DNA of 58,708 nucleotides. Origin: an uncultured Acidobacteriaceae bacterium (GTDB lineage Bacteria > Acidobacteriota > Terriglobia > Terriglobales > Acidobacteriaceae). Within the stretch, counting starts at the first letter, position 1, and every line of letters begins with the position of its first letter. The position numbers and the translations under genes are program-made. The stretch is from the NCBI GenBank assembly GCA_903828675.1, contig CAIKND010000185.1, positions 1 through 58,708 of the forward strand. Direction: 5' to 3'. Of the stretch, positions 36,863 through 46,132 are shown in pieces. The notes beneath the pieces were generated by a model that saw only the letters and a program-made list of their open reading frames with translations, searched no databases and had not been told where the DNA came from.

Positions 36863-39800
36863 ATGCGGCTGGCGACGATCAAGAGTGGGTTTGCGGTGGG
36901 GGTCTTTGTAGCCTGCGGGCTGGCGGGGTTGGCGGAGCCCCCCGCGCAGGCTTCTGGCCAGACTACTTCTGCCGCTCCAGGCGTACCGGCCTCCTCCGCG
37001 CCGGCAGCATCCACGCCCGCGGTTACCGGCGGCAGGCTGCATGGGACGGTGAAGAGCGGCAACACGCCGCTGCCGGGCGTTACCATTACCGCGCAAAACA
37101 CCCTCACCGGCAAGCGTTACTCCACAACCTCCGACATTACCGGTGCCTGGTCCATGACCCTGACGTCGAATGGGCGCTACGTCATTCGCACGCAATTCGC
37201 GGCCTTTGCACAGGGAGCGCAGGAAGCGCTGTTGAACGCCTCGAACCACGACCAGACGGCAAATTTTGACCTTGTTCTGGCCTCGCGCGTGGTGGAGCAG
37301 CCGGCGGATGCGGATCAGGCGAGTCAGCAGGTTATCAGCTCCGTCGTTCGGCAACTGGCAGGCAACGCGGCTGAGAGCCTGAGCCTGGTGAGCGCGCTTA
37401 GCGCCGACACAGATACCGGCAGCGGAACAGCGGGCGCGAGTGGGGCGGAGTTGCCGCAGGCGGCATCTAACTCTAGCTTTGGCGGAGACTCGGTGGCCAT
37501 CAGCGGACAGTCCGGGCAGGTGAGCCCTCTGGCGGGCATGGATATGGACCGGTTGCGCGACGCGATGGAGACCATCCGCGCGCAGGTGGGCGGGCCTGAG
37601 GGCATCGGCGGCTTGATGGGCATGGGTGGTCCCGGCGGCGGGCTCTTTGGCGGCGGTGGCTTTGGCGGACCCGGCGGCGGATTCGGTGGTCCTGGCGGTC
37701 CAGGTGGATTCGGTGGGCGTGGCGGAGGCGGGCGCGGAGGCAACTTCCGCGGCTTCAATCCCGGACAGCCTCACGGAGCCATCTTCTGGATGGGAAGCAA
37801 TTCGGCGCTGGATGCGCAGCCATTCAGCCTGCGCGGTCAGTCACAGGCGCAACCGGCTTCGGGGACAAACCGCTTCGGGCTTACGTTCATGAGCGCGCCC
37901 TATCTGCCGGGGCTGACCAAGCCAAGCGGCAAGGATATGGTGTTTCTGACGCTGTCAGGGCAGAGGAATTCCACCCCGGTCGACCAATACGCAACCGTGC
38001 CGACGGACGCCGAGCGGACCGGCGATTTTTCCGCGGCGGGACAGGCGCCCATCTACGACCCCGCCAACTTCCAGCAGTTCATCTCAAACGGCGCGGCCAA
38101 CGTAATTCCGTCGGCGCGCATAACGGCGCAGGCCGCGGCGCTGATGAAGTATTTCCCCGAGCCCAACCTGCCCGGCACCGTGCAGAACTATCACCTGCTC
38201 TCGACCGAGCAATCGAACTCAACACAGGCCGGAGTGCGTTACATGCGCAGCCTGGGCGCAAACGCCCTTCAAATGGGCGGCCGCGGCGGTGGTGGCGGCG
38301 GCGGGCGCCGGGGAACGCAGACGCAGGGACTAAGGCAGAGCATCAACTTCAACTACAACTGGAGCCACTCGGCCTCTGACAATGTGAATATCTTTCCGCA
38401 ACTGGGCGGCAAGAGTTCGTCGTCCTCAAACTCGCTGCAGGCCGGTTACACGGTGGGCTATCACAAGGTCACAAATATCTTCAACGTGAACTGGAATCGC
38501 AGCCAGAGCCAAACCACGAACTTCTTCACTAACGGGACCGATATCGCCACCCAGATCGGCATTCTGGGGCCGCCAACCGGAACGCTGGCAAGCACGCCGC
38601 TCAATGCGAGCTCGCTTAATTACGGCTTGCCCAAGGTGACGCTCAGCACCATCACCGGGCTCAACCAGCAGCAGCCGAATTTCTCCATTGCGCAGACAGT
38701 TTCAGCGTCTGAGGTCGTGAGCTGGATTCACAAGAAGCACAACCTGCGCTTTGGCGGCGACTACCGCCGCGTGCATCGCGACTTTCTCGGTGGCACCAAC
38801 GCAACCGGAAGCTTTACTTTCACCGGCCTGTTCACCCAGGATGCGGCCGGCGATCAGGCAACCGGTTCGCCGCTAGCGGATTTCCTCTTGGGCCTGCCGC
38901 AGTCCACCAGCATCAATTCATCGGTGGCCAAGAGCTATCTGCGCGATAACGTGCTCGACGGCTTTGCGCAGGACGACTGGCGGGCAACCCAGTCGCTCAC
39001 CTTGAATCTTGGCTTGCGCTATGAGTTCTATGCGCCGTATACCGAAAAGTTCGGACACCTGGCTGTCGTGGATACCAACCCAGGCGCAGGCTTTACCAGC
39101 CAGACCGAGGTGGTTGCGGGCGGCGCGGGCGCTTCCAGCGGCAAGCTTCCAGCGGGACTGGTGTTCCCGTATCACAAAGCCCTGTCGCCGCGTCTGGCCT
39201 TTGCGTGGCGCGTGCCCAAGCTGAAATCAACGGTCGTGCGCGGCGGCTACGGCATGAACTTTACCGTGGGGCAATATTCCGGTTTTGCAACGGCGATGGC
39301 CCATGAACCCCCGTATGCCAACGAGCAGACCAACGAAGAAGCCACGGCCAGCGGCAAGGCCTCTTCAGCCTGCGCCCTCACCTCGGCCTGCTTCACCCTT
39401 GCCCAGGGATTTCCCTCGCCCGACACCATTGGCAACTATGCGGTTGACCCGCACTACAAGCTGCCGCACGTGCAAGTGTGGAACCTGGATTTGCAAAAAA
39501 CCCTTCCGTGGGGCATCGTGATGGGCCTCGGCTACAACGGATCCATGGGCAGCAATCTTGACATCAAGAGCGCGCCGCGAGCGACGGCGAGCAGTCCCAA
39601 CACCGACCCGGCCAATCTCGTCTTTACCTATGAGCAGGCGGCTGCCTATTCGCGGTTCAACGCGGGAACCGTGCGGCTGAACAAGCGCATGTCGGGCGGG
39701 GTTTCGCTGGGCGCCAACTACCAGTATTCGCACTCGATCGATAACACCGTGGCGATGGCGCAGAACTGGCAGAAACTGGGCGCCGAAGAAGGAAACTCAA

Positions 39801-40348
39801 GTTTCGACCAGCGCCACCGCGTCAGCGGCAACTATCTCTACGAACTGCCCTTCGGCAAGGATAAGCGCTGGGTTACCAGCGGCAAGGCTTCCCATGTTAT
39901 GGAGGGATTTTCCGTGTCGGGGAATTTCACCTTTGCGGCAGGTTCGCCCTTGTCGCCGAGTTATCAGGCGGCAATCGCCGACGTGGCGCGGGGAACGGCG
40001 GGAACACTGCGCCCGGACCGCGTGGCGGGGACCTCCATCGAGGCCGGCGGCGGGTCTCTGAAAAAGTGGTTCAACACATCGGCCTTTGCGGCGCCCGCGG
40101 GCGCTTATGGAACGGCATCGCGGAATTCGATTACCGGGCCTGGAACAATTTCAAACAGCATGGCGCTGGTCAAGACCATGCAGTTGGGCGATATCCGGAG
40201 CTGGGAGTTTCGCGCCACGGCTAACAACGTCTTCAATACGGTGCAGTATGCGGGCGTGGATACGAATGTAACTTCGCCGACCTTTGGGCAGGTAACTTCA
40301 GTGGCTAACATGCGATCGTTTCAATTTACTTCAAGGTTCAGGTTTTAG
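36863..40348 (+). CDS. Oar-like outer-membrane beta-barrel protein with carboxypeptidase-regulatory domain
   Basis: An 1161-residue exported protein: signal peptide, a CarboxypepD_reg-like beta domain at about 57-140 (GRLHGTVKSGNTPLPGVTITA...), a disordered stretch, a Gly-rich segment at about 243-300, then an Oar/TonB-dependent-receptor-type barrel to the final aromatic residue (SRFRF). Barrel markers are PTDAERTGDFS, YFPEPNLPGT and FAQDDWRATQSLTLNLGLRYE. The usual plug domain is not visible between the regulatory domain and the barrel; the Gly-rich segment takes its place. GGGAG precedes the ATG. It probably imports or binds a polymer breakdown product. Confidence 0.85.
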   Translation: MRLATIKSGFAVGVFVACGLAGLAEPPAQASGQTTSAAPGVPASSAPAASTPAVTGGRLHGTVKSGNTPLPGVTITAQNTLTGKRYSTTSDITGAWSMTLTSNGRYVIRTQFAAFAQGAQEALLNASNHDQTANFDLVLASRVVEQPADADQASQQVISSVVRQLAGNAAESLSLVSALSADTDTGSGTAGASGAELPQAASNSSFGGDSVAISGQSGQVSPLAGMDMDRLRDAMETIRAQVGGPEGIGGLMGMGGPGGGLFGGGGFGGPGGGFGGPGGPGGFGGRGGGGRGGNFRGFNPGQPHGAIFWMGSNSALDAQPFSLRGQSQAQPASGTNRFGLTFMSAPYLPGLTKPSGKDMVFLTLSGQRNSTPVDQYATVPTDAERTGDFSAAGQAPIYDPANFQQFISNGAANVIPSARITAQAAALMKYFPEPNLPGTVQNYHLLSTEQSNSTQAGVRYMRSLGANALQMGGRGGGGGGGRRGTQTQGLRQSINFNYNWSHSASDNVNIFPQLGGKSSSSSNSLQAGYTVGYHKVTNIFNVNWNRSQSQTTNFFTNGTDIATQIGILGPPTGTLASTPLNASSLNYGLPKVTLSTITGLNQQQPNFSIAQTVSASEVVSWIHKKHNLRFGGDYRRVHRDFLGGTNATGSFTFTGLFTQDAAGDQATGSPLADFLLGLPQSTSINSSVAKSYLRDNVLDGFAQDDWRATQSLTLNLGLRYEFYAPYTEKFGHLAVVDTNPGAGFTSQTEVVAGGAGASSGKLPAGLVFPYHKALSPRLAFAWRVPKLKSTVVRGGYGMNFTVGQYSGFATAMAHEPPYANEQTNEEATASGKASSACALTSACFTLAQGFPSPDTIGNYAVDPHYKLPHVQVWNLDLQKTLPWGIVMGLGYNGSMGSNLDIKSAPRATASSPNTDPANLVFTYEQAAAYSRFNAGTVRLNKRMSGGVSLGANYQYSHSIDNTVAMAQNWQKLGAEEGNSSFDQRHRVSGNYLYELPFGKDKRWVTSGKASHVMEGFSVSGNFTFAAGSPLSPSYQAAIADVARGTAGTLRPDRVAGTSIEAGGGSLKKWFNTSAFAAPAGAYGTASRNSITGPGTISNSMALVKTMQLGDIRSWEFRATANNVFNTVQYAGVDTNVTSPTFGQVTSVANMRSFQFTSRFRF

Positions 40349-40416
40349 CGGAGTTAGCTGCGCTTTGCGCATGTTAGCGGGGGTAGCGGCGTTAGCTGAC
40401 TGTCGCGCGAGTTAGC
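40343..40416 (+). repeat. Array of GTTAGC words after the receptor gene
   Basis: GTTAGC occurs at 40353, 40373, 40391 and 40411, with related TTAGCGG at 40344 (over the stop codon) and GGTAGCGG near 40382. Spacings are 20, 18 and 20 bases, about two helix turns. Confidence 0.5.
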
Positions 40417-40453
40417 GGGACTGGGCCAGTCTTTGAAATGTGCTTTGTGTCAG

Positions 40454-40505
40454 GGCACGACTTTAGTCGTGCCGAGAGTAGAAGAAAAGACGAGGGCTTT
40501 AGCCC
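40454..40505. repeat. Double palindrome with TTTA centres, copy 2
   Basis: GGCACGACTTTAGTCGTGCC (40454-40473) and GGGCTTTAGCCC (40494-40505) are the reverse complement of the pair at 10319-10375, including flanking CAGGG and CCCTCG-type bases. It lies just upstream of the third VWA gene. Confidence 0.65.
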
Positions 40506-40535
40506 CTGCCGCGGTTTACAAGTGAAAGGGAATTC

Positions 40536-42665
40536 ATGACGGGTTGGTTGCGGAGAATCGGGGCAGGGATTGCGATGGGGGCGCTTGCGTTTCCCGGCGC
40601 GCAGCCGGTGCTGGCACAGAACGCCACTCAGGATTCCGACGCCTCGCAGTTCGTGCTCAAGGTCAACGGCGAACTGGTGCTGACCAACGTGGTGGCGCGT
40701 GACGCAAAGACCGGCGAGTTGGTGCAAGGGCTCAAGCAGAGCGACTTCAGCATCTACGAAAATGGCAAGCAGCAACACATCGACAGCTTCGATTTTGAAA
40801 GTGTGGAGATGGCCACGCCTCTGAAGGAAGCCACGGTGAGCGGTCTGGCGACGGGGGCCGCCAACGGCAAGGCCGCGGTGGTGGCCAAACCCGAAGACCT
40901 GCGCAATCACAGGTTGATCGTGATGTTCTTTGACCTCACGTCGATGCAGCCCGAAGACCTGGACCGGAGCGTGGAGGCAGCGCAGGCCTTCCTGAAGACC
41001 ACGATGCAAGCGGCCGATCTGGTGGCGCTCGTTTCTCTCGGCAACACGCTTAAAGTGGATCAGGATTTTACCGCCGACAAGAATGCGCTCCTCCACGAAG
41101 TTGGCGCGTACAACGGCACCGAGGGCGAGGGATTTGCCGAGGGCGCCACGGCGAACTCGAATCAGGTGGAAGACACCACCGGCTCCACGCCGGACGAGAG
41201 CGAGTACAACGACCTGAACACCGACCGTGAGTTGTTCGCTTTGCGTGCGGTGGCCAAGTCGCTAGAGAAGATCAACGAGAAAAAATCGCTGCTCTATTTT
41301 TCCGGCGGCATCTCGCGCGACGGCATTGAGAACCAGGCCTCCTTGCGTGCGGCGGTGAATGCGGCGGTGCGCGCCAACCTGGCCATCTACAGCGTGGACA
41401 CACGCGGACTGCAAGCGGTGGGGCCGCTGGGCGACGCGTCTACCGGAAGCCTGCGCGGTAATGGAGCCTTGAACGGCGGCGCGCTCCAGAACAACATGAA
41501 CGCCAACTTCGCCTCGCAAGAAGTCATGGCGTCACTCTCCACCGACACCGGCGGCAAGGCATTCTTCGATTCCAACGACTTTGCCCCTGCCTTCGCGCAG
41601 GTGCAGCGAGATACATCGGCTTATTACGCTGTGGGATTTCGTTCTTCGAATCAGTCGCGCGACGGGCGTTATCGCAAGCTGACAATCAAGGTGAACCGGC
41701 CCGGCGTGAAGCTCGAATACCGCCCCGGTTACTATGCTCCGGCGGACTTCAAGCACGCGGGCCGCGAAGACCGCGAGCAGGAGCTTACCGAGCAACTCGC
41801 CAGCGACCTTCCCGCCACTGACATGGCTCTCTACCTTGATGCGATGTATTTCCGGCTCGATGAAAACCGTTACTACGTGCCGGTTTCGCTGCTGGTGCCG
41901 GGCTCGCAGGTCCCGTTTGTGCAGGGCGGCGACAAGGATAAGGCGACGCTGGACATTATTGGAACGGTGATCGATGAGGTCAAGCGCCCCATCGGCCGTG
42001 CGCGCGAAACCGTCAAGCTGAATCTCGATGCGGGCTTGAACGCACGGCAAAAAAATATCCAATACACCACCAGTTTCAATCTGCCGCCGGGCAGGTATCA
42101 CCTCAAGTTTGTGGTGCGCGAAAACCAGACCGGGCGCATGGGTTCCTTTGAGGCCGATATCACCCTGCCGGAGATGAAAAAGGCGCCGCTCAAAATGAGC
42201 TCGATCGTGCTGGCCTCCATGCGCCAGCCGAGTAAGAAGCTCGACCCCCTGGTGCGCAACGGCCAGGAGTACGTGCCCAATATCAGCCACGTCTTCCGCC
42301 AGGATCAGCACCTCTATTTGCTTTACGAGATCTACTCGCCTGCTCACGCCAAGGCGGTGGCGAACCAGCCAAAAGGGACAAAGCCCGGTATCAATCTGCT
42401 CAGCAGCCTGGAACTGATTCAAGGATCGACGAAGGTCTACGAAACCCCGGAGGTGCAGGCCAGGTCGATCAACGTCGAGGGACGGGATGCGGTGGCCATC
42501 GAACTGGATGTGCCGCTGGCAGCGCTCAAGCCAGGGGCCTACGTGTGCCAATTAAACGTGGTTGACGATGCGGCCGGCAGCTTTGCGTTTCCGCGGTTTG
42601 CCGTGCTGGTGCGTGAACCGCAATCGGTGGCTCCCGCGCCGGCGGCGGCAGCTTCCAGCTTCTAG
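40536..42665 (+). CDS. Large secreted VWA-domain protein, acidobacterial VWFA-related type (3)
   Basis: A 709-residue exported protein with a signal peptide ending near QPVLAQ. Its first 410 residues repeat the layout of the two earlier VWA proteins: KVNGELVLTNVVARDAKTGELVQGLKQSDFSIYENG, a VWA domain, and the end SAYYAVGFRSSN...YRPGYYAP. The MIDAS start reads DLTSM instead of DxSxS, so metal binding may be altered. A further 300-residue beta-rich C-terminal region (two sandwich-like parts) has no family I can name. It follows the Oar-like receptor and its stop overlaps that of the convergent DUF5522 gene in CTAG. Confidence 0.85.
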   Translation: MTGWLRRIGAGIAMGALAFPGAQPVLAQNATQDSDASQFVLKVNGELVLTNVVARDAKTGELVQGLKQSDFSIYENGKQQHIDSFDFESVEMATPLKEATVSGLATGAANGKAAVVAKPEDLRNHRLIVMFFDLTSMQPEDLDRSVEAAQAFLKTTMQAADLVALVSLGNTLKVDQDFTADKNALLHEVGAYNGTEGEGFAEGATANSNQVEDTTGSTPDESEYNDLNTDRELFALRAVAKSLEKINEKKSLLYFSGGISRDGIENQASLRAAVNAAVRANLAIYSVDTRGLQAVGPLGDASTGSLRGNGALNGGALQNNMNANFASQEVMASLSTDTGGKAFFDSNDFAPAFAQVQRDTSAYYAVGFRSSNQSRDGRYRKLTIKVNRPGVKLEYRPGYYAPADFKHAGREDREQELTEQLASDLPATDMALYLDAMYFRLDENRYYVPVSLLVPGSQVPFVQGGDKDKATLDIIGTVIDEVKRPIGRARETVKLNLDAGLNARQKNIQYTTSFNLPPGRYHLKFVVRENQTGRMGSFEADITLPEMKKAPLKMSSIVLASMRQPSKKLDPLVRNGQEYVPNISHVFRQDQHLYLLYEIYSPAHAKAVANQPKGTKPGINLLSSLELIQGSTKVYETPEVQARSINVEGRDAVAIELDVPLAALKPGAYVCQLNVVDDAAGSFAFPRFAVLVREPQSVAPAPAAAASSF

Positions 42666-42838
42666 CTCGGGCCGTCCCCCGCCTCTTCGCCGCGATAGGG
42701 GCAATGGCGGCATCCAGACCCGCAGCACGATCCTCGCTTCAAGTGGTACGCCGCGGTGAACACCATGTCCGGCCCGTCGAAGTAATAGTCTTCGGGCTCG
42801 AGCGCCGGCGGCGCGGCGGCAGTGGATTCCGGTTCCAT
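42662..42838 (-). CDS. DUF5522 Cys-rich small protein
   Basis: A 58-residue protein with the conserved core EPEDYYFDGPDMVFTAAYHL then KRGSCCGSGCRHCPY. Four Cys and two His in this core suggest metal or Fe-S binding; function unknown. The ATG at 42838 is chosen because the upstream codons lack similarity. Its stop overlaps that of the third VWA gene. Easily missed because of its size, but the motif is distinctive. Confidence 0.8.
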   Translation of the reverse strand: MEPESTAAAPPALEPEDYYFDGPDMVFTAAYHLKRGSCCGSGCRHCPYRGEEAGDGPS

Positions 42839-42906
42839 GCTTCCATTTTCTCGTGAGCCGGGGGCGCGTGCGGACAAAGCCCAAAAGCAATAGGTAAAAT
42901 TAGAGA

Positions 42907-43521
42907 ATGACAGTTTCCGCGCAAGATCGCGCCCGCAAGATCAAGATCATCCTTTTCGACGTTGACGGTGTTTTGACCGATGGGGGCATCTGGCTGATTC
43001 CAGTGCCGATGGCGGTAGCCGGCACGCCCACCACCGTGATGGTCGAAGCCAAGGGCTACAACGCGCACGACGGCACGGCGATTTCGCTGGCCCGGCTCGG
43101 CGGCCTCAAGTGCGGCGTCATCACCAAGCGTATTTCGGAGACGGTCGCCCTCCGTGCCCGCGACCTGAAACTGGAGTTCGTATACCAGGGCCAGGCGTTC
43201 AAAATGAAAGCGGTACGCGAAATCATGGCCAGGGAAGGCGTCTCGCTCGACGAAATCGCCTACGTGGGCGACGATGTTATCGACCTGCCGGTGATGCGCA
43301 ACTGCGGCTTCGCGGTGGCGGTGAGCGATGCGCGCGAGCGTGTAAAGGCCGAAGCGCATTACGTAACACCGAATCGCGGCGGACACGGCGCAGCCCGCGA
43401 CGCGGTCGAATTCATCCTCGAGGCCCAAGGCCTGTTGGACCAATGCACAGAGGCTTATATCGACGAGGACAACCCCATCTCGCCGTCGATGGATATCGGC
43501 AAGGGCGGGGATCTGACGTAG
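42907..43521 (+). CDS. KdsC-type HAD phosphatase
   Basis: A 204-residue haloacid-dehalogenase hydrolase of the KdsC (3-deoxy-manno-octulosonate-8-phosphatase) group. It has the nucleophile motif I in [14 protein letters not shown], the motif III Lys region and motif [12 protein letters not shown]. The N-terminal part after motif I carries an insertion, and the C-terminal 30 residues extend past the usual KdsC length. The role in Kdo synthesis is likely but not certain, as no other kds gene is near. It is 26 bases upstream of queC and probably co-transcribed. Confidence 0.85.
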   Translation: MTVSAQDRARKIKIILFDVDGVLTDGGIWLIPVPMAVAGTPTTVMVEAKGYNAHDGTAISLARLGGLKCGVITKRISETVALRARDLKLEFVYQGQAFKMKAVREIMAREGVSLDEIAYVGDDVIDLPVMRNCGFAVAVSDARERVKAEAHYVTPNRGGHGAARDAVEFILEAQGLLDQCTEAYIDEDNPISPSMDIGKGGDLT

Positions 43522-43547
43522 CGGCAAGTCAGCAGAAAGAGATCTTC

Positions 43548-44243
43548 ATGGAGAAGGCAACAAAACGCGCGGTAGTTCTGTTGAGCGGGGGGCTGGACTC
43601 GGCCACGGTGCTGGCTATTGCGCGCAGCCAGGGATACGAGCTTTACGCCCTGTCGTTCTCCTATGGGCAACGGCACATCTGGGAACTCGAAGCAGCAGCA
43701 TGCGTTGCCGCGGCCATTGGCGTGGCCGGCCACCGCATCGCCCAAATCGATCTGCGCATCTTTGGCGGCTCGGCTTTAACCGATGACATCGCCGTACCCA
43801 AGGGACGCGGAATCGAAGAGATGGGGCATGGCATTCCCATCACCTACGTGCCCGCGCGCAATACGATCTTCCTTTCGTTTGCGCTGGCGTGGGCTGAGGT
43901 GCTGGGGTCGAGCGACGTGTTCATCGGCGTTAATGCTCTGGACTACTCAGGCTATCCCGACTGCCGGCCGGAGTTCATTGAAGCTTACGAGAAGATGGCC
44001 AATCTGGCCACCAAGGCCGGTGTGGAAGGGCTGCAGCGGCTCAAGATTCACACTCCGCTCATCGCGCTCTCCAAGGCCGGGATTATTGCCAGAGGCATCG
44101 AGTTGGGCGTCAACTACGGGCTCACCAGCAGCTGTTACGATCCATCAGTTAGTGGCGCACCGTGCGGGCAATGCGATTCGTGTCTATTGAGGCAAAAAGG
44201 GTTCCGCGAAAACGGCCTCGTGGACCCGCTGCAGTATCAGTAA
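43548..44243 (+). CDS. queC: 7-cyano-7-deazaguanine (preQ0) synthase QueC
   Basis: ATP-dependent enzyme converting 7-carboxy-7-deazaguanine to preQ0 in the queuosine pathway. The N-terminal PP-loop is [17 protein letters not shown], followed by SFSYGQRH, the [13 protein letters not shown] stretch, and a Zn site C-x8-C-x2-C-x2-C in [19 protein letters not shown]. 231 residues is the usual length. The start is the Met before EKATKRAVV, as the open frame further upstream overlaps the phosphatase gene. First of queC-queE-queD. Confidence 0.95.
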   Translation: MEKATKRAVVLLSGGLDSATVLAIARSQGYELYALSFSYGQRHIWELEAAACVAAAIGVAGHRIAQIDLRIFGGSALTDDIAVPKGRGIEEMGHGIPITYVPARNTIFLSFALAWAEVLGSSDVFIGVNALDYSGYPDCRPEFIEAYEKMANLATKAGVEGLQRLKIHTPLIALSKAGIIARGIELGVNYGLTSSCYDPSVSGAPCGQCDSCLLRQKGFRENGLVDPLQYQ

Positions 44244-44337
44244 GACGGCTTAGAGTTGCTAGCTCCGAGCTAAGGGCCCCTTGTGAGGAACCAATTCATC
44301 AACCCAGCAAAAGGGCTGGGAGCTAGAGGTTGCTTTC

Positions 44338-44976
44338 ATGTCTTACGCCGTTAAAGAGATTTTCTATACGCTGCAGGGCGAAGGCGCGCAAGTGGGCCGT
44401 GCGGCTGTCTTTTGCCGGTTCGCCGGATGCAACCTCTGGTCGGGGCTGGAGAAGGATCGTGCCAAGGCCATCTGCCAGTTTTGCGACACGGATTTTGTGG
44501 GCGTTGACGGAACCGGCGGTCGAAAGTTCGAGTCTGCCGCGGCGCTGGCGCTGGCCATCGACAAAACGTGGCCTCCAGGCTCCGCCACTGGAAATCGCTT
44601 TGTGGTCTGCACCGGCGGAGAGCCTCTGCTTCAACTGGACGACGAACTTATAGAGGCGCTGCACGCGCGCGGATTTGAAATTGCAATCGAGACTAATGGG
44701 ACGATTGCGGCCCCCGATGGGTTGGATTGGATTTGCGTCAGTCCCAAGGCCGGCGCCAGACTCGTGCAGAAATCCGGCGACGAGCTAAAGCTGGTCTATC
44801 CGCACACCGGGGCTGATCCCGCCCAGTTTGAAGGGCTGACCTTCCGGCATTTTCTCTTGCAGCCCATGGATGGGCCTGACTGCGCCGTGAATACGAAACT
44901 TGCTCTCAAATACTGCATGGAGCACCCGCGCTGGCGGCTCAGTTTGCAGACTCACAAGATACTCGGAATTCGATAG
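44338..44976 (+). CDS. queE: 7-carboxy-7-deazaguanine synthase QueE
   Basis: Radical-SAM enzyme that contracts the CPH4 ring to 7-carboxy-7-deazaguanine. It has 212 residues starting YAVKEIFYTLQGEGAQVGR, the QueE N-terminus. The Fe-S cysteines have the C-x14-C-x2-C spacing of one QueE class (GCNLWSG to AICQFCDTDF) rather than C-x3-C-x2-C. The TGGEPLLQLD and ETNGT motifs bind SAM and substrate. The 94-base gap to queC holds a CCCAGC/GCTGGG hairpin (44303-44320) and a CTAGCTCC/GGAGCTAG alternative pairing. Confidence 0.94.
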   Translation: MSYAVKEIFYTLQGEGAQVGRAAVFCRFAGCNLWSGLEKDRAKAICQFCDTDFVGVDGTGGRKFESAAALALAIDKTWPPGSATGNRFVVCTGGEPLLQLDDELIEALHARGFEIAIETNGTIAAPDGLDWICVSPKAGARLVQKSGDELKLVYPHTGADPAQFEGLTFRHFLLQPMDGPDCAVNTKLALKYCMEHPRWRLSLQTHKILGIR

Positions 44977-44986
44977 AAAGAGTTAG

Positions 44987-45355
44987 ATGGAAATCTTCAA
45001 GGCGTTTACGATTGAGGCGGCGCACTGGCTGCCCAATGTTCCCGCGGGACACAAGTGCGGACGGATGCACGGGCACAGCTTTCGCATCGAGATTCATGTC
45101 AGCGGCCCCCTCGACCCGCATCTGGGCTGGGTCATCGATTTCGCCGACATCAAGGCGGCCTTCAAGGCCATCGAAGACCAGATCGACCATCGCTGTCTGA
45201 ATGAAGTGGCTGGCCTGGAGAACCCAACCAGCGAACACCTGGCCCAATGGTTATGGACGCATTTGCGTCCGGCGCTGCCCGCCCTGAGCAGGATCGTGGT
45301 GCAGGAAACCTGCATGAGCGGGTGCATTTACACGGGAGAAGTCGAAAATTCCTGA
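44987..45355 (+). CDS. queD: 6-carboxy-5,6,7,8-tetrahydropterin synthase QueD
   Basis: PTPS-family enzyme making CPH4 from dihydroneopterin triphosphate, the step before QueE. 122 residues with the Zn-binding His residues and catalytic Cys in FTIEAAHWLP and KCGRMHGHSF, and the late ENPTSEHLAQWLW motif. It begins ten bases after queE. QueC, QueD and QueE together give preQ0; folE, queF and tgt are not in the window. Confidence 0.94.
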   Translation: MEIFKAFTIEAAHWLPNVPAGHKCGRMHGHSFRIEIHVSGPLDPHLGWVIDFADIKAAFKAIEDQIDHRCLNEVAGLENPTSEHLAQWLWTHLRPALPALSRIVVQETCMSGCIYTGEVENS

Positions 45356-45430
45356 GTAAGTTTGCTTAGGCGGCGACTCCATATCCCACTTCGGCCACAA
45401 AATCAGGGAGAGTGGGGCATTGATTCCGTT

Positions 45431-45877
45431 TCAACCCCTGCGCTTCTCCGCCTCTTCCATCCAGCCCCGCCGCACCTTTTCCGCCGGAATTCCCGACAAG
45501 TACGGCTTGATATCCAAAATCGGCGTGCCGTCCAGCATGTCTACTCCGCGCACCAGCAGCGAACTTCCTTCGCGGCCCAGCAGTTCCACCACCGTCAGGG
45601 CAATCGGGTTGGGACGCCGCGGAGAGCGCGTCGTGAACACGCCGTGCGGGCGATCGTCGGTGGGCGGCGTTGAGAGCAACTCGCACTCGCCGGCCCGGTC
45701 AAACTCCCAAATCACGAACAAATGCGAGAACCCCTCGATATCGGTAAGGCCGGGCTCGAGTTCACACAGAATCTCCAGTACGCCTTCGGCCTCGTGCTTG
45801 GCGCCGGGGCCACGGGGAATCGCGGCGGTGTCTTTGTAGGGGCTTTGAACAAATCCGATCGGCTGTGGGGTAAACAT
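45431..45877 (-). CDS. tRNA (t6A37) methyltransferase TrmO/TsaA-like
   Basis: A 148-residue SAM-dependent methyltransferase of the TrmO (YaeB/TsaA) family, which N6-methylates t6A37 in tRNA. Family motifs: PIGFVQSPYKDTAAIPRGPGAK, LEPGLTDIEGFSHLFVIWEFDRAG, and the RPNPIALTVVELLGREGSSLLVRGVDMLDGTPILDIKPYL core. The ATG at 45877 has GGAGG eleven bases upstream; the longer frame crosses a palindrome and is not similar. This shorter TsaA form lacks the C-terminal extension of E. coli TrmO. It joins tsaB as a t6A-related gene in this window. Confidence 0.85.
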   Translation of the reverse strand: MFTPQPIGFVQSPYKDTAAIPRGPGAKHEAEGVLEILCELEPGLTDIEGFSHLFVIWEFDRAGECELLSTPPTDDRPHGVFTTRSPRRPNPIALTVVELLGREGSSLLVRGVDMLDGTPILDIKPYLSGIPAEKVRRGWMEEAEKRRG

Positions 45878-45937
45878 GAGCGGTAACGCCTCCACCTTCC
45901 ATCTTATAGATCCGGCAACTAAATACTGTTCGGGCGC

Positions 45938-46012
45938 CCCATCCATTCCCACGTATTTTGCGGGAATGGGTGGGAGGAAGATGCCAGTGTTTTCTTGCCG
46001 GATCAATAGAGC
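45938..46012. repeat. REP-like palindrome with downstream shared tail
   Basis: CCCATCCATTCCC (45938-45950) pairs with GGGAATGGGTGGG (45962-45974) with one G-T pair. It is followed by a segment ending TTCTTGCCGGATCAATA that recurs at about 58238-58282. It resembles the palindromes at 10195 and 47926. The gap 45878-46399 holds this, an ECF-type promoter, and no gene. Confidence 0.55.
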
Positions 46013-46132
46013 GCGCAGACTCGGAGTGCGCAAGGCAGGGATGAACACGTATGCAATCGCCCGGTTCGCTCTCTGCAAGCCAGAAACGCGCTCCGGACTT
46101 CCGGGTTGGAAACTCTTTCACAGGCGTGACCG

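Noticed and set aside
44244..44337. Possible preQ1 riboswitch before queE
   Set aside because: There are hairpins and an AGAGGTTGC word, but no preQ1-I, -II or -III consensus could be fitted.
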